From assembly GCF_017471675.1 (NCBI RefSeq), contig NZ_JAFUSK010000056.1, positions 1-43,823 on the forward strand: a stretch of 43,823 nt of DNA, in the 5' to 3' direction. Each line of letters starts with the position of its first letter. Positions within the stretch are counted from its first letter, which is position 1. Positions 33,252 through 40,374 of the stretch are shown in pieces. The stretch is from Pseudobutyrivibrio sp. GTDB lineage: Bacteria; Bacillota; Clostridia; Lachnospirales; Lachnospiraceae. The position numbers and the translations under genes were made by a program. The notes beneath the pieces are model-generated. The model was not told the DNA's origin. It did no database searches and saw only the letters and a list, made by a program, of their open reading frames with translations.

Positions 33252-33932
33252 CTAATTAGTTTCGAAATATTGCGGATATGTCTTTAAAAGCTCCTCCTGA
33301 TCCACTCTATATCGGTCTAAATGCTTTTCAACTATCTCTTTAGCCTTAGTTTTATCCTTGTCCTTGATAGCATTAAGCATGATTCCATGGTCTGCCACAA
33401 TCTTTGTATCCTTCACCGCAAGCATTGATAATGTTCGCACTCTATCAAAATGAATCATAATGGTGCGGCGCATATTGTGGATGGTCTCCTTCTTGGCTGC
33501 CACGTAAATCATCCTGTGAAACTCATTATCCAGCTCGAAAATCTTTTTTGTATTATTGCTTTTTAAATAAAATTCCTGTAAAGCTACATTTTCCTCCAGT
33601 GCAGCAATATCCTCAGGTGTTGCCAGGTCGCATGCCTCTTCTATAACGGCTATATCTAAAACCTTGCGAAGGAACACTGCTTCCTCCACATACTTAGAAT
33701 CTATAAGTGATACGTAGCTTCCCCTCTGTGGATATATTGCTATCAACGCAGCCTTATTCAATTCCTGAATAGATTCCCTGACTGGTGTACGGCTAACCCC
33801 TAGGAAGCTAGCAATTTCATTTTCACTAATAAGCTGCCCTGGTTCCAAATCTATGGATATAATATTTTCAGTAATCGCCCGCATAGCGTATTCTCTTGCT
33901 GTTTCAGAATTATATCTTTCAATCGGTCTCAT
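33252..33932 (-). CDS. GntR-family regulator, FadR (FCD) subgroup, of the sugar locus
   Basis: Repressor-type regulator of 226 residues. The winged helix is at about 15-75 (ISENEIASFLGVSRTPVRESIQEL, then the wing PQRGSYVS). The all-helical FCD effector domain has probable metal ligands D135, H139, H182 and H204. FCD regulators respond to sugar acids or other small carboxylates, so an aldonate or uronate derived from xylan is a reasonable but unproven effector. GGAG lies about seven bases before ATG 33932. It is transcribed alone from a promoter containing a perfect 14-bp palindrome, with the same site at the transporter 2 promoter, which argues for autoregulation and local control. Confidence 0.95.
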   Translation of the reverse strand: MRPIERYNSETAREYAMRAITENIISIDLEPGQLISENEIASFLGVSRTPVRESIQELNKAALIAIYPQRGSYVSLIDSKYVEEAVFLRKVLDIAVIEEACDLATPEDIAALEENVALQEFYLKSNNTKKIFELDNEFHRMIYVAAKKETIHNMRRTIMIHFDRVRTLSMLAVKDTKIVADHGIMLNAIKDKDKTKAKEIVEKHLDRYRVDQEELLKTYPQYFETN

Positions 33933-33975
33933 GAATCATCTCCTGATTTTATATTCGCTTGATGCCTATTTAATA

Positions 33976-34004
33976 CATTTAATACAAACTTGTATACAAG
34001 TCAA
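33976..34004 (-). promoter_or_regulatory. gntR promoter with palindromic operator ACTTGTATACAAGT
   Basis: TTGACT (34004-33999) and TAAATG (33981-33976) are 17 bases apart. The perfect palindrome at 33988-34001 overlaps the -35 box and half of the spacer. Its TTGTATACAA core resembles sites of FadR-subgroup GntR proteins. Confidence 0.78.
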
Positions 34005-34027
34005 GAGATTAATTTTCCCTACAAAAA

Positions 34028-34054
34028 AAATCAGGCCTTATTTAGACCTGATTT
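34028..34054 (-). terminator. Terminator of ribU (possibly bidirectional)
   Basis: AAATCAGG (028-035) pairs with CCTGATTT (047-054), with A/T runs on both sides. Confidence 0.8.
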
Positions 34055-34080
34055 TTACTACTCTTACCTTAAATTAATTT

Positions 34081-34710
34081 TTAATTATTGCCCTTAAGAA
34101 GCGGTCTCAGTGGCTGATAAATTAGTATTGTAATAATTGCAGAAATTAATCCCTTTACAAAAGTAAATGGTACGTTAAAAAGTAGCAGGCATTTTGCTAT
34201 TGAATCAATGTTTGCAAATGGCACTAATGCCTGGTATGCTGCAATAATTACATCCTTTGGCATGAAGTTATAATATACCGGATATACGATAAATAAGTTT
34301 GATGGGAAACTAATAATTGCCATAGCAAGTGCTCCAACAATAGCTCCGATAATTGCATTCTTCTTTGTCTTCTTGTGCTGATAGATTAATCCTGCTGGTA
34401 GAACAAAAGCAGCTCCAAGAATAAAGTTTGATAGCTCACCTACGCCACCTGTAGTTGTAATTAAAAGGTGTAGCAAATTCTTGATAAGACAAACTATTAC
34501 TCCACACACTGGACCAAGTGCAAATGTTGCCACAAGTGCTGGAAGCTCTGATAAATCAAGCTTGATAAATGATGGCATGATTGGCACTGCTGTGTCTAAA
34601 AACATAAGCACAAAAGCGATAGCTGATAGCATTGCTGTCACTGTCATCTTTCTTACATTTACCCTTGATTTCATTACTGCTCTCCCGTTTGTCATCTGTG
34701 TTGAATCCAT
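34081..34710 (-). CDS. ribU: Riboflavin ECF transporter S component RibU
   Basis: Substrate-binding membrane subunit of an energy-coupling-factor transporter for riboflavin, 209 residues with about six hydrophobic segments. The pattern LSAIAFVLMFLDTAVPIMPSFIKLDLSELPALVATFALGP... is typical of RibU, and the FMN riboswitch directly upstream supports the substrate. It needs the shared EcfA/A'/T module, which is not in this window. AGGAGG lies eight bases before ATG 34710. The gene is alone between its riboswitch and its terminator. Confidence 0.95.
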   Translation of the reverse strand: MDSTQMTNGRAVMKSRVNVRKMTVTAMLSAIAFVLMFLDTAVPIMPSFIKLDLSELPALVATFALGPVCGVIVCLIKNLLHLLITTTGGVGELSNFILGAAFVLPAGLIYQHKKTKKNAIIGAIVGALAMAIISFPSNLFIVYPVYYNFMPKDVIIAAYQALVPFANIDSIAKCLLLFNVPFTFVKGLISAIITILIYQPLRPLLKGNN

Positions 34711-34777
34711 TAATTCTTCCTCCTAAAAATAAAATATTATTTGTTAGGAATCTTCATTAGATTGTACGCAATCAAAA

Positions 34778-34800
34778 AGCCCTGAGATTAACTCAGGGCT
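34778..34800 (-). terminator. Riboswitch-controlled terminator before ribU
   Basis: AGCCCTGAG (778-786) and CTCAGGGCT (792-800) form a nine-bp stem with a TTTTTG run on the minus strand. It is 30 bases downstream of the FMN aptamer, in the leader before ribU, so FMN binding probably promotes termination. Confidence 0.87.
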
Positions 34801-34829
34801 CAAAAATCAATAAACAAATTGCGCTTATC

Positions 34830-34948
34830 TTCTTCCATCCAGACTATACTGTCGGTACCAGAATCTCACTGGTTCGGCCCTAAGGCTCGCGGACTATACC
34901 GCCGGTCAGGAATTGAAAGCCTTCGCTTTCGCACCTTGCCCTGAAGAT
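34830..34948 (-). ncRNA. FMN riboswitch (RFN element)
   Basis: On the minus strand the RFN consensus is plain: ATCTTCAGGGCAAGGTG at the start, CCTGACCGGCGGTATAGTC in the middle, CCGACAGTATAGTCTGGATG at the end. The flanking P1 strands ATCTTC and GAAGAT pair. Located between a good promoter and the ribU leader terminator. Confidence 0.97.
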
Positions 34949-34967
34949 TTCCTATTTAATTGAGTAT

Positions 34968-34996
34968 AATATACTACACTTATATTATTAATGCAA
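34968..34996 (-). promoter_or_regulatory. Promoter of the FMN riboswitch-ribU transcript
   Basis: TTGCAT (996-991), 17 bases, TATATT (973-968), ending about 20 bases before the aptamer. Confidence 0.65.
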
Positions 34997-35052
34997 GCAG
35001 AATATTTAAAGCATATAGTACATTCAAAAAATTGCAAACCCACTATTTGTTC

Positions 35053-35223
35053 CTAAAGTTCGATGCCAATAATTTTTTCTTTTACACTATTTTGTACTAT
35101 ATTATTCAAATAATAAGAATTTAAATGTGCTTTAGAATATGCTTTGTGGGTTCCTTTTGTGGCCTCTACTAATATACCTGTAAAAAATCTCTCCCAACTA
35201 AAATAGTTTTCACTATATTTTTC
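35053..35223 (-). pseudogene. Out-of-frame C-terminal remnant of the ATPase gene
   Basis: In the -1 frame relative to the ATPase, 56 sense codons run from 35223 to a TAG at 35053, overlapping the last 55 bases of the annotated ATPase frame. They begin EKYSENYFSWERFFTG and continue with THKAYSKAHLNSYYL. The SWERFF stretch is, from memory, close to the end of intact ATPases of this type that sit beside DUF4869 genes. The simplest reading is an internal deletion around 35220-35228 that joined the middle of the gene to its tail out of frame. No start codon or ribosome site of its own. Confidence 0.7.
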
Positions 35224-35900
35224 TTATGCTGTAATAATTTTGACAATCTTCCAATCTCTGTACCAAAGGCCGCACCATCAGCAATGATAAGACAACTATC
35301 TTCTATATCACTAACAATATCAAATATTTTAGATTTACCATTGGCACTAATCACTTCCTTGTTAGGACAAACATTATGCCAAAATTCATATCCTGAATTA
35401 GAATCCTCACAAACTATTGTTGCCGGAGATTTCGATTTTCTCACATCATAATCACCATATATGTGATAGAACTCATTGTATACTTGTTTTATTGATCCAT
35501 ATTTACCTGAAGTTCTAATTCCATATATTTCTTCTACACTGTATGGAAGATTTGGCAAACCTTCTCTAGAGACAATAACATAATAATTTGTCGAATTCTT
35601 TACCAAACTAGCAAACTCATCTGATAACACAAATGAATTTCCCTCATCAATAAAGATAATCCTATTCTCAACTCCTATGAGAGATGTTTTCCAATCTCGT
35701 CCGCCTACTACAGCACACTCAACATCACAAGTTAATTCAATACCACTATCTGATCCTAACTCATAATAATCATTAATCAATTCCAAAAGAGTAGTCTTTC
35801 CAGTAGCGCTATCTCCCTGTAAAACAGTGATATTCCTTCTAATCTCAAAATCATAACGAACAGTTGCATTCTTTACAATAATCCTATAAGTTCCCTTCAT
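35169..35900 (-). CDS. P-loop ATPase paired with DUF4869, probably truncated
   Basis: A 243-residue soluble protein with Walker A GDSATGKTT (29-37) and Walker B IIFIDE (81-86). The N-terminus YRIIVKNATVRYDFEIRRNITVLQ resembles AAA/ABC-like ATPases that start with a beta-strand pair. GAGG lies about nine bases before ATG 35900 and the gene follows the DUF4869 gene by five bases. It appears truncated: the reading frame ends in ILVGRDFLQVY while a conserved-looking tail continues in the -1 frame (35053-35223). The last 15 or so residues are therefore probably frameshift product. Family function unknown; any role in stress or defence is only a possibility. The N-terminal ATPase part could still be made. 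Confidence 0.72.
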   Translation of the reverse strand: MKGTYRIIVKNATVRYDFEIRRNITVLQGDSATGKTTLLELINDYYELGSDSGIELTCDVECAVVGGRDWKTSLIGVENRIIFIDEGNSFVLSDEFASLVKNSTNYYVIVSREGLPNLPYSVEEIYGIRTSGKYGSIKQVYNEFYHIYGDYDVRKSKSPATIVCEDSNSGYEFWHNVCPNKEVISANGKSKIFDIVSDIEDSCLIIADGAAFGTEIGRLSKLLQHKKNIVKTILVGRDFLQVY

Positions 35901-35905
35901 CGCAG

Positions 35906-36346
35906 TTACCTCACGTACTTTCCTGCAACTGGAACCAGTTCAGCCATTGAATGCACTATAAGATTCTCGTTTAAAATATTTATTTCAAAGATACCATCAC
36001 CGAAATCCATTATATGCCTAAGGTTTACAGTGACATCTTTTTCTTTTCCCATTTGAAGCAACCATTTAGCACAATTATCGCCACAAGCTGATGCATTGAA
36101 AACCCTATCTGGTGTTTGATCTATTGCGATTAAAGTCTTCACTCCACCCGATAATTCTCTAGGGCTAATTCCTCCCAAAACAGGACTATCAATTACCCTG
36201 GCATCAATTACATTGGATTTATCTACGTCCTTAATCATCTCCTTAGACCTGGCATTCAAAATCCATTCATCAGTATAACTATTTTTAAAATAAACAGGTG
36301 GATTGTATATTGCTTCATCCATGTTTCCAAAATATATGTTTAGCAT
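35906..36346 (-). CDS. DUF4869 domain protein
   Basis: A 146-residue soluble protein beginning MLNIYFGNMDEAIYNPPVYF, characteristic of DUF4869. The middle contains SPRELSGGVKTLI, which would suit an active site or ligand loop, and ACGDNCAKWLLQMG with two cysteines. No catalytic motif I can name. GAAGGGTG lies just before ATG 36346. It is the first gene of a two-gene operon with the P-loop ATPase, five bases apart. Family function is unknown; the recurring pairing suggests the ATPase acts on or delivers something to this protein. Confidence 0.85.
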   Translation of the reverse strand: MLNIYFGNMDEAIYNPPVYFKNSYTDEWILNARSKEMIKDVDKSNVIDARVIDSPVLGGISPRELSGGVKTLIAIDQTPDRVFNASACGDNCAKWLLQMGKEKDVTVNLRHIMDFGDGIFEINILNENLIVHSMAELVPVAGKYVR

Positions 36347-36377
36347 CTTTCACCCTTCAATCCTTTAATTACCTTAA

Positions 36378-36407
36378 AGTATAGCATTCTTATACGCTAT
36401 ATAGCAA
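36378..36407 (-). promoter_or_regulatory. Promoter of the DUF4869-ATPase operon
   Basis: TTGCTA (407-402), 18 bases, TATACT (383-378). The ten-base palindrome GCTATATAGC (36396-36405) overlaps the -35 box and could be an operator. Confidence 0.6.
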
Positions 36408-36419
36408 TGTATATAGAAA

Positions 36420-36443
36420 AAACTCCGACTTTCATCGGAGTTT
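36420..36443 (-). terminator. Terminator of the Na/phosphate cotransporter gene
   Basis: AAACTCCGA (420-428) pairs with TCGGAGTTT (435-443) and the minus strand runs on in T. Confidence 0.9.
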
Positions 36444-36455
36444 CGTAAGTTATAT

Positions 36456-38075
36456 TTATGCGTGTTCCTTAAGTGCATACGCTATGTTGATTGCGTGGTC
36501 GGCGCATCGTTCTAAGTCAGTAACCATATCTGAGAAGATAACGCCTGCGATTGGTTCGCATTTGTTTTCCATAAGACGCTCTACGTGATGATTGATAAGC
36601 TGCTTCTCCTGCTTATCTACCTTCTTTTCAAGCTTTTCGATAACATCCAGGTTTTCATAATTCTCAGAAGTAAAGATATCAATTGCAAGCTCAACCTCTT
36701 CCATGGAATTGTCCGCCATTTCCTTAAGCTCTTTGGCAGCCTTCTTTGAAAGCTTTGTCTTTTTGTTCTTCATACGGGTAGCGTATTCAATGATGTTTTC
36801 CGCATGGTCTGAGATACGCTCCATATCTGTAACAGCAATAGTGATTGCAGATATACGTCTAAGCATTGCTGGTGTAAGGTTAAGAGCCTGTAGCTTAACC
36901 ATAGCATCCTGGATGGAATGATTGAGGATGTTAACTGTCTCCTCACGCTGCTCCACATCCTCCACCTTTTCTGGGGAGTAATCAAAGAAGCAATCAATAG
37001 CCTTTTCAAAGTTTTCTGCTGCAATGGCGCCCATTCTGGCTGCCTCAAGCTGTGCCTGATGAATAGCCATGTTAGGTGGCACATTGTTAACCTGTGTCAT
37101 GAATACAAGCTGTCTGTCCTCGGCTGCCCTTGTCTCATCAGGAAGTTCTGGAATAAACATATATGTAAGCTTGATAATATAATCTGTAAATGGGAATATG
37201 ATAAGCACTGCAATAATAGCAAATATTGTATGTGTGTTAGCTATCTGTCTGGCTGGATCAGTTGATGTAGACTGAATCCATGACAGAAGCGGTGTGATAT
37301 TAATTACCACCACAATAACTGCTGCTCTGATAACATTGAACAAAAGGTTAAGTATAGCTGAGCGCTTACCATTTCTGTTAGCTGTAAGTGAAGCCAAAAG
37401 ATTTGGTGTAACAGAACCTATGGCTGCACCAATTACCAAATAAACTGCTACATTATAATCTAAGATTCCCTGAGCAACGAACGCCTGGAAGATAACTGTT
37501 GATGATGATGAACTCTGTAATAATGCTGTAAATGCAATACCAAAGATAAGTGCAACAAATGGATTAGTAAGGCCTGCCAAGAAATTCTTAAATACCACTG
37601 ACTGAGCAAGTGGTGCAATAGCTGCCTTCATAATAGTGATACCCTGGAACAGCATACCAAAGCCCATAAAGAATGAGCCCAAATGCTTCACTATATCCTT
37701 TTTCATAAAAAGATACATAACAGCACCAATAAACAAAATAAATGGTGTGAATGTAGCAATATTAAAAGCTGTAATCTGTGCTGTGATAGTAGTACCGATA
37801 TTGGCACCTAAGATAACTCCGATAGCCTGTGCTAATGTCATCATGCCTGAGTTTACAAAACCGATAACCATAACATCTGTGGCTGAAGAGCTCTGAACAA
37901 GGACTGTCATAAGAAGTCCAACGAATACAGCTACTGCCTTGTTAGTAGTAGCCTTCTCTAAGATAACCTGTAGATTGTCACCGCAACTATTCTTAAGACC
38001 TGTGGACATGATTGACATTCCAAATAGAAATAGTCCCACTCCACCTAGTAGCGATAGAATTTGTGCAATTGTCAT
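36456..38075 (-). CDS. Na+/phosphate cotransporter with PhoU-like C-terminal domain
   Basis: NptA-type protein of 539 residues. The membrane part (1-320) contains the two-fold repeated signature QSSSATDVMVIGFV and QSSSSSTVIFQAFV with GANIGTT. The C-terminal PhoU-like helical domain (about 345-535) has the paired ERISDHAENI and ERCADHAINIA motifs that bind metal in PhoU. Moves phosphate with sodium, or regulates its uptake. AAGGAG lies eight bases before ATG 38075. Good own promoter at 38152-38180 and own terminator. Whether it imports or balances phosphate leakage in vivo is not settled for this family. Confidence 0.94.
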   Translation of the reverse strand: MTIAQILSLLGGVGLFLFGMSIMSTGLKNSCGDNLQVILEKATTNKAVAVFVGLLMTVLVQSSSATDVMVIGFVNSGMMTLAQAIGVILGANIGTTITAQITAFNIATFTPFILFIGAVMYLFMKKDIVKHLGSFFMGFGMLFQGITIMKAAIAPLAQSVVFKNFLAGLTNPFVALIFGIAFTALLQSSSSSTVIFQAFVAQGILDYNVAVYLVIGAAIGSVTPNLLASLTANRNGKRSAILNLLFNVIRAAVIVVVINITPLLSWIQSTSTDPARQIANTHTIFAIIAVLIIFPFTDYIIKLTYMFIPELPDETRAAEDRQLVFMTQVNNVPPNMAIHQAQLEAARMGAIAAENFEKAIDCFFDYSPEKVEDVEQREETVNILNHSIQDAMVKLQALNLTPAMLRRISAITIAVTDMERISDHAENIIEYATRMKNKKTKLSKKAAKELKEMADNSMEEVELAIDIFTSENYENLDVIEKLEKKVDKQEKQLINHHVERLMENKCEPIAGVIFSDMVTDLERCADHAINIAYALKEHA

Positions 38076-38151
38076 TTCATTCTCCTTTTACTACCGTACT
38101 TTTCCTTCGCGAAAAGTAAAAACCTAAATCCTTCTCTTTTAGTCCTTAGAT

Positions 38152-38180
38152 ATCATACCATGTTAAACGCTCATTGTCTA
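38152..38180 (-). promoter_or_regulatory. Promoter of the Na/phosphate cotransporter gene
   Basis: TAGACA (180-175), 17 bases, TATGAT (157-152). A small ACTTTTC/GAAAAGT hairpin lies in the leader. Confidence 0.65.
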
Positions 38181-38216
38181 AGTATTTTGTATAATCACGA
38201 TAAACTTTTGGTAAAA

Positions 38217-39449
38217 CTAAATATATGCCTTTATAAAAATACCATCTTCCCGGTATTCTTCTGAAATAAGCTCTCCGTTTTCTCTTATTTTTGCAATACT
38301 TCCTGCTTCTGTGTATGGCACTAGCTTTTCGATATATTCCTTGTTGCCACGCATCATAGTAGCAAGGATTTCCCGAACCTTATCTAAGCCTTTGCCTGTT
38401 TTGATAGATGTATGAACTGTGTAATCAGCCCGTAAATCGTGATAGTCCAGCTCATCTGCCACCTTATCCACCTTGTTAAATATAGTAAGGATAGGTTTTC
38501 CACTGACGCCCAGCTTATCTAAGGTTTCATACACAATTTCCATCTGTCTATCCATCTGTGGATTGCTTACATCCACCACATGGATGATGTAATCCGCATA
38601 TTTTGCTTCCTCTAATGTACTCTTGAATGCGTCAACAAGATGATGAGGAAGCTTTCTGATAAAACCTACTGTATCGGTAAGAAGAATCTTTTGGTCGTTA
38701 TCTAATAATAGCTCTCTGGTGGTAGGGTCAAGTGTAGCAAATAGCGCATCCCACTCCAGGATATCTGCATCTGTAAGCTTATTAAGGAGTGATGATTTAC
38801 CTGCATTGGTGTAGCCAACAATAGCTGCTACCGGCACGCCATTCTTCTGTCTGCGGCTACGGGTAAGCTCACGATGATTTACCACATCGTTTAATTCCTT
38901 TTTGAGCTGGGAAATGCGGCCTGCAATCAGACGCTTATCCATCTCAAGCTTCTTTTCACCAGGACCACGGGTTCCAATGGCTCCACCGCCACCTGCTGCA
39001 GTACCACCCACACGGGACATGTTCTTACCAAAGCCAGTAAGGCGTGTCATCTCATATCTAAGCTGAGCAAGCTCTACCTGAATCTTACCTTCCGCTGTGC
39101 CTGCTCTTGCTGCAAAAATATCCAGGATAATAAGTGTTCTATCCATAACTTTAGTATCCAGTGCATCTGCCAGATTACGCATCTGAGCAGGGGTAAGCTC
39201 GTCATCACATACGATTCCTGTTGCTTCCTTCTCCCAGATTAAATCTGCTATTTCATCTACCTTGCCAGTGCCTACATAGGTGCCAGGATTGCGACGCTCT
39301 AAGTTCTGCATCACCTCACCTACTACCTCTGCCCCGGCAGTCTTGCACAAATCTGCCAGCTCCTTAAGGGAATCCTTGGCTTCTGCCTCGTCTCCTTCGT
39401 TCACTGATACAAGAATTACTTTTTCTATAATCTTATCTGTATTTACCAT
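38217..39449 (-). CDS. hflX: Ribosome-associated GTPase HflX
   Basis: GTPase that splits stalled or heat-damaged 70S ribosomes. The 410-residue length is typical. The N-terminal HflX domain (about 1-200) has NPGTYVGTGKVDEI and the glycine-rich loop GGTAAGGGGAIGTRGPGE (148-165). The G domain has P-loop GYTNAGKSS (212-220), DTVGF and NKVDK. The C-terminal domain is short. AAAGGA lies eight bases before ATG 39449. It is monocistronic, diverging from the thiT transcription unit. No clear promoter could be chosen with confidence. Confidence 0.96.
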   Translation of the reverse strand: MVNTDKIIEKVILVSVNEGDEAEAKDSLKELADLCKTAGAEVVGEVMQNLERRNPGTYVGTGKVDEIADLIWEKEATGIVCDDELTPAQMRNLADALDTKVMDRTLIILDIFAARAGTAEGKIQVELAQLRYEMTRLTGFGKNMSRVGGTAAGGGGAIGTRGPGEKKLEMDKRLIAGRISQLKKELNDVVNHRELTRSRRQKNGVPVAAIVGYTNAGKSSLLNKLTDADILEWDALFATLDPTTRELLLDNDQKILLTDTVGFIRKLPHHLVDAFKSTLEEAKYADYIIHVVDVSNPQMDRQMEIVYETLDKLGVSGKPILTIFNKVDKVADELDYHDLRADYTVHTSIKTGKGLDKVREILATMMRGNKEYIEKLVPYTEAGSIAKIRENGELISEEYREDGIFIKAYI

Positions 39450-39518
39450 ATATATTCCTTTATATTAACTATTCAAATGCTTTGCAGTAAATGCAACATT
39501 CATCTACAATATAACATA

Positions 39519-39547
39519 TTGACGAGGGCTTTTTATAGTGGTATTTT
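39519..39547 (+). promoter_or_regulatory. Promoter of the TPP riboswitch-thiT transcript
   Basis: TTGACG (519-524), 17 bases, TATTTT (542-547), about 20 bases before the aptamer. Confidence 0.7.
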
Positions 39548-39566
39548 AAATAAGAAATAAATAATG

Positions 39567-39648
39567 ATGCTAGGGGCGCATTTGCTGAGAGGTGGAATAA
39601 CACCGACCCTTATCACTTGAACTGGATAATACCAGCGTAAGGAAGCTT
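39567..39648 (+). ncRNA. TPP riboswitch (THI box)
   Basis: Core motifs in order: GGGGCGC, GCTGAGA, ACCCTTATCACTTGAACTGG and GGATAATACCAGCGTAAGGAAGC. This is the thiamine pyrophosphate aptamer, directly upstream of thiT. Confidence 0.97.
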
Positions 39649-39653
39649 TTTTG

Positions 39654-39681
39654 ATCTCCTAGCTTATGTATGAAGGGAGAT
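39654..39681 (+). promoter_or_regulatory. Likely Shine-Dalgarno sequestering hairpin of the TPP switch
   Basis: ATCTCC (654-659) can pair with GGAGAT (676-681), which contains the ribosome site of thiT. The overlapping CCTAGC (658-663) can instead pair with GCTAGG (569-574) at the 5' edge of the aptamer. The two pairings exclude each other, which is what translational control needs. No terminator is seen here. Confidence 0.65.
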
Positions 39682-39687
39682 TTTTTT

Positions 39688-40254
39688 ATGATTAATCACA
39701 TTTCAAACTCAGATGCAAAGGTAAGCTTTTCTGCCAAGAAGCTTGCATTTTGCGCAATGTCTATGGCACTTGCATTTGTGCTTTCAAACATCAAGGTATT
39801 TAAGTTCCCAACAGGTGGCTCAATTACATTACTTTCTATGCTTGTAGCCTGCCTGCCAGGATTTTGGTTTGGACCAGTTGTAGGTATCATCACAGGTGTT
39901 GCTTATGGATTATTAAATCTTATCGTTGATCCATATATCCTTTTCCCAGCTCAGGTAATTGTAGATTACATCCTTGCTTTTGGTGCACTTGGCTTATCAG
40001 GATTTTTCAAGAATGCTAAGCATGGTCTTATCAAGGGCTACATTGTAGCTGTTTTAGGTCGTTATGTATTTGCTGTTATTTCTGGTTGGATTTTCTTTGG
40101 CGAATGGGCTTGGGATGGTTGGAATCCATTTGCATACTCACTTGCTTACAATGCAATTTATATCTTCGCTGAAGCTGCTATAACTATTGTGATATTACTA
40201 CTTCCACCTGTGAAGCAGGTTATGAATAAGCTTAAAGATATGGCTAATGAATAA
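39688..40254 (+). CDS. thiT: Thiamine ECF transporter S component ThiT
   Basis: Membrane S component that binds thiamine and works with the shared ECF module. 188 residues, six hydrophobic segments. The family's typical loop NIKVFKFPTGGSITLLSML and GLLNLIVDPYILFPAQVIVDY and the aromatic-rich FFGEWAWDGWNP region that lines the thiamine pocket are intact. ATG 39688 lies eight bases after GGGAG; the in-frame ATG at 39670 lies upstream of that site. One of the few plus-strand genes in the window. Controlled by the TPP riboswitch, probably at translation. Confidence 0.96.
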   Translation: MINHISNSDAKVSFSAKKLAFCAMSMALAFVLSNIKVFKFPTGGSITLLSMLVACLPGFWFGPVVGIITGVAYGLLNLIVDPYILFPAQVIVDYILAFGALGLSGFFKNAKHGLIKGYIVAVLGRYVFAVISGWIFFGEWAWDGWNPFAYSLAYNAIYIFAEAAITIVILLLPPVKQVMNKLKDMANE

Positions 40255-40261
40255 ATAATAT

Positions 40262-40374
40262 TGGGGTTGCCCTCATCCGTCATCTACGGTGGCACCTTGT
40301 CTCGCCTCCCGGCTCGGTCGGTGCTAAACAGGCTCCACTGGAGCCTAGCACCCCTATCAAGGGAGAAGGCTTTT
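40262..40374. repeat. GC-rich palindromic intergenic element between convergent genes
   Basis: Begins GGGGTTGCCCTCATCCGTC and ends GGGAGAAGGC before a T run. It contains a long hairpin with nested stems GGTGCTA/TAGCACC and GGCTCC/GGAGCC (40318-40352). TCATCCGTCAT...GGTGGCACC resembles a repeat I recall as common in gut clostridia (GCCTTC..GGTGGCA..GACGGATGAGGGC), here interrupted by the inner hairpin. It separates thiT from the convergent DUF1934 gene, whose stop is at its right edge, and probably terminates thiT. It does not share the end blocks of the elements at 10102 and 24187. Confidence 0.65.

Noticed and set aside
14289-33932. Horizontally acquired island
   Set aside because: Codon style and ribosome sites look like the neighbours; no integrase, tRNA border or transposase seen. 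A transfer cannot be excluded but is not supported.
34960-35052. Small RNA between the FMN riboswitch and the ATPase remnant
   Set aside because: Only AT-rich sequence and the ribU promoter; no hairpin or terminator.
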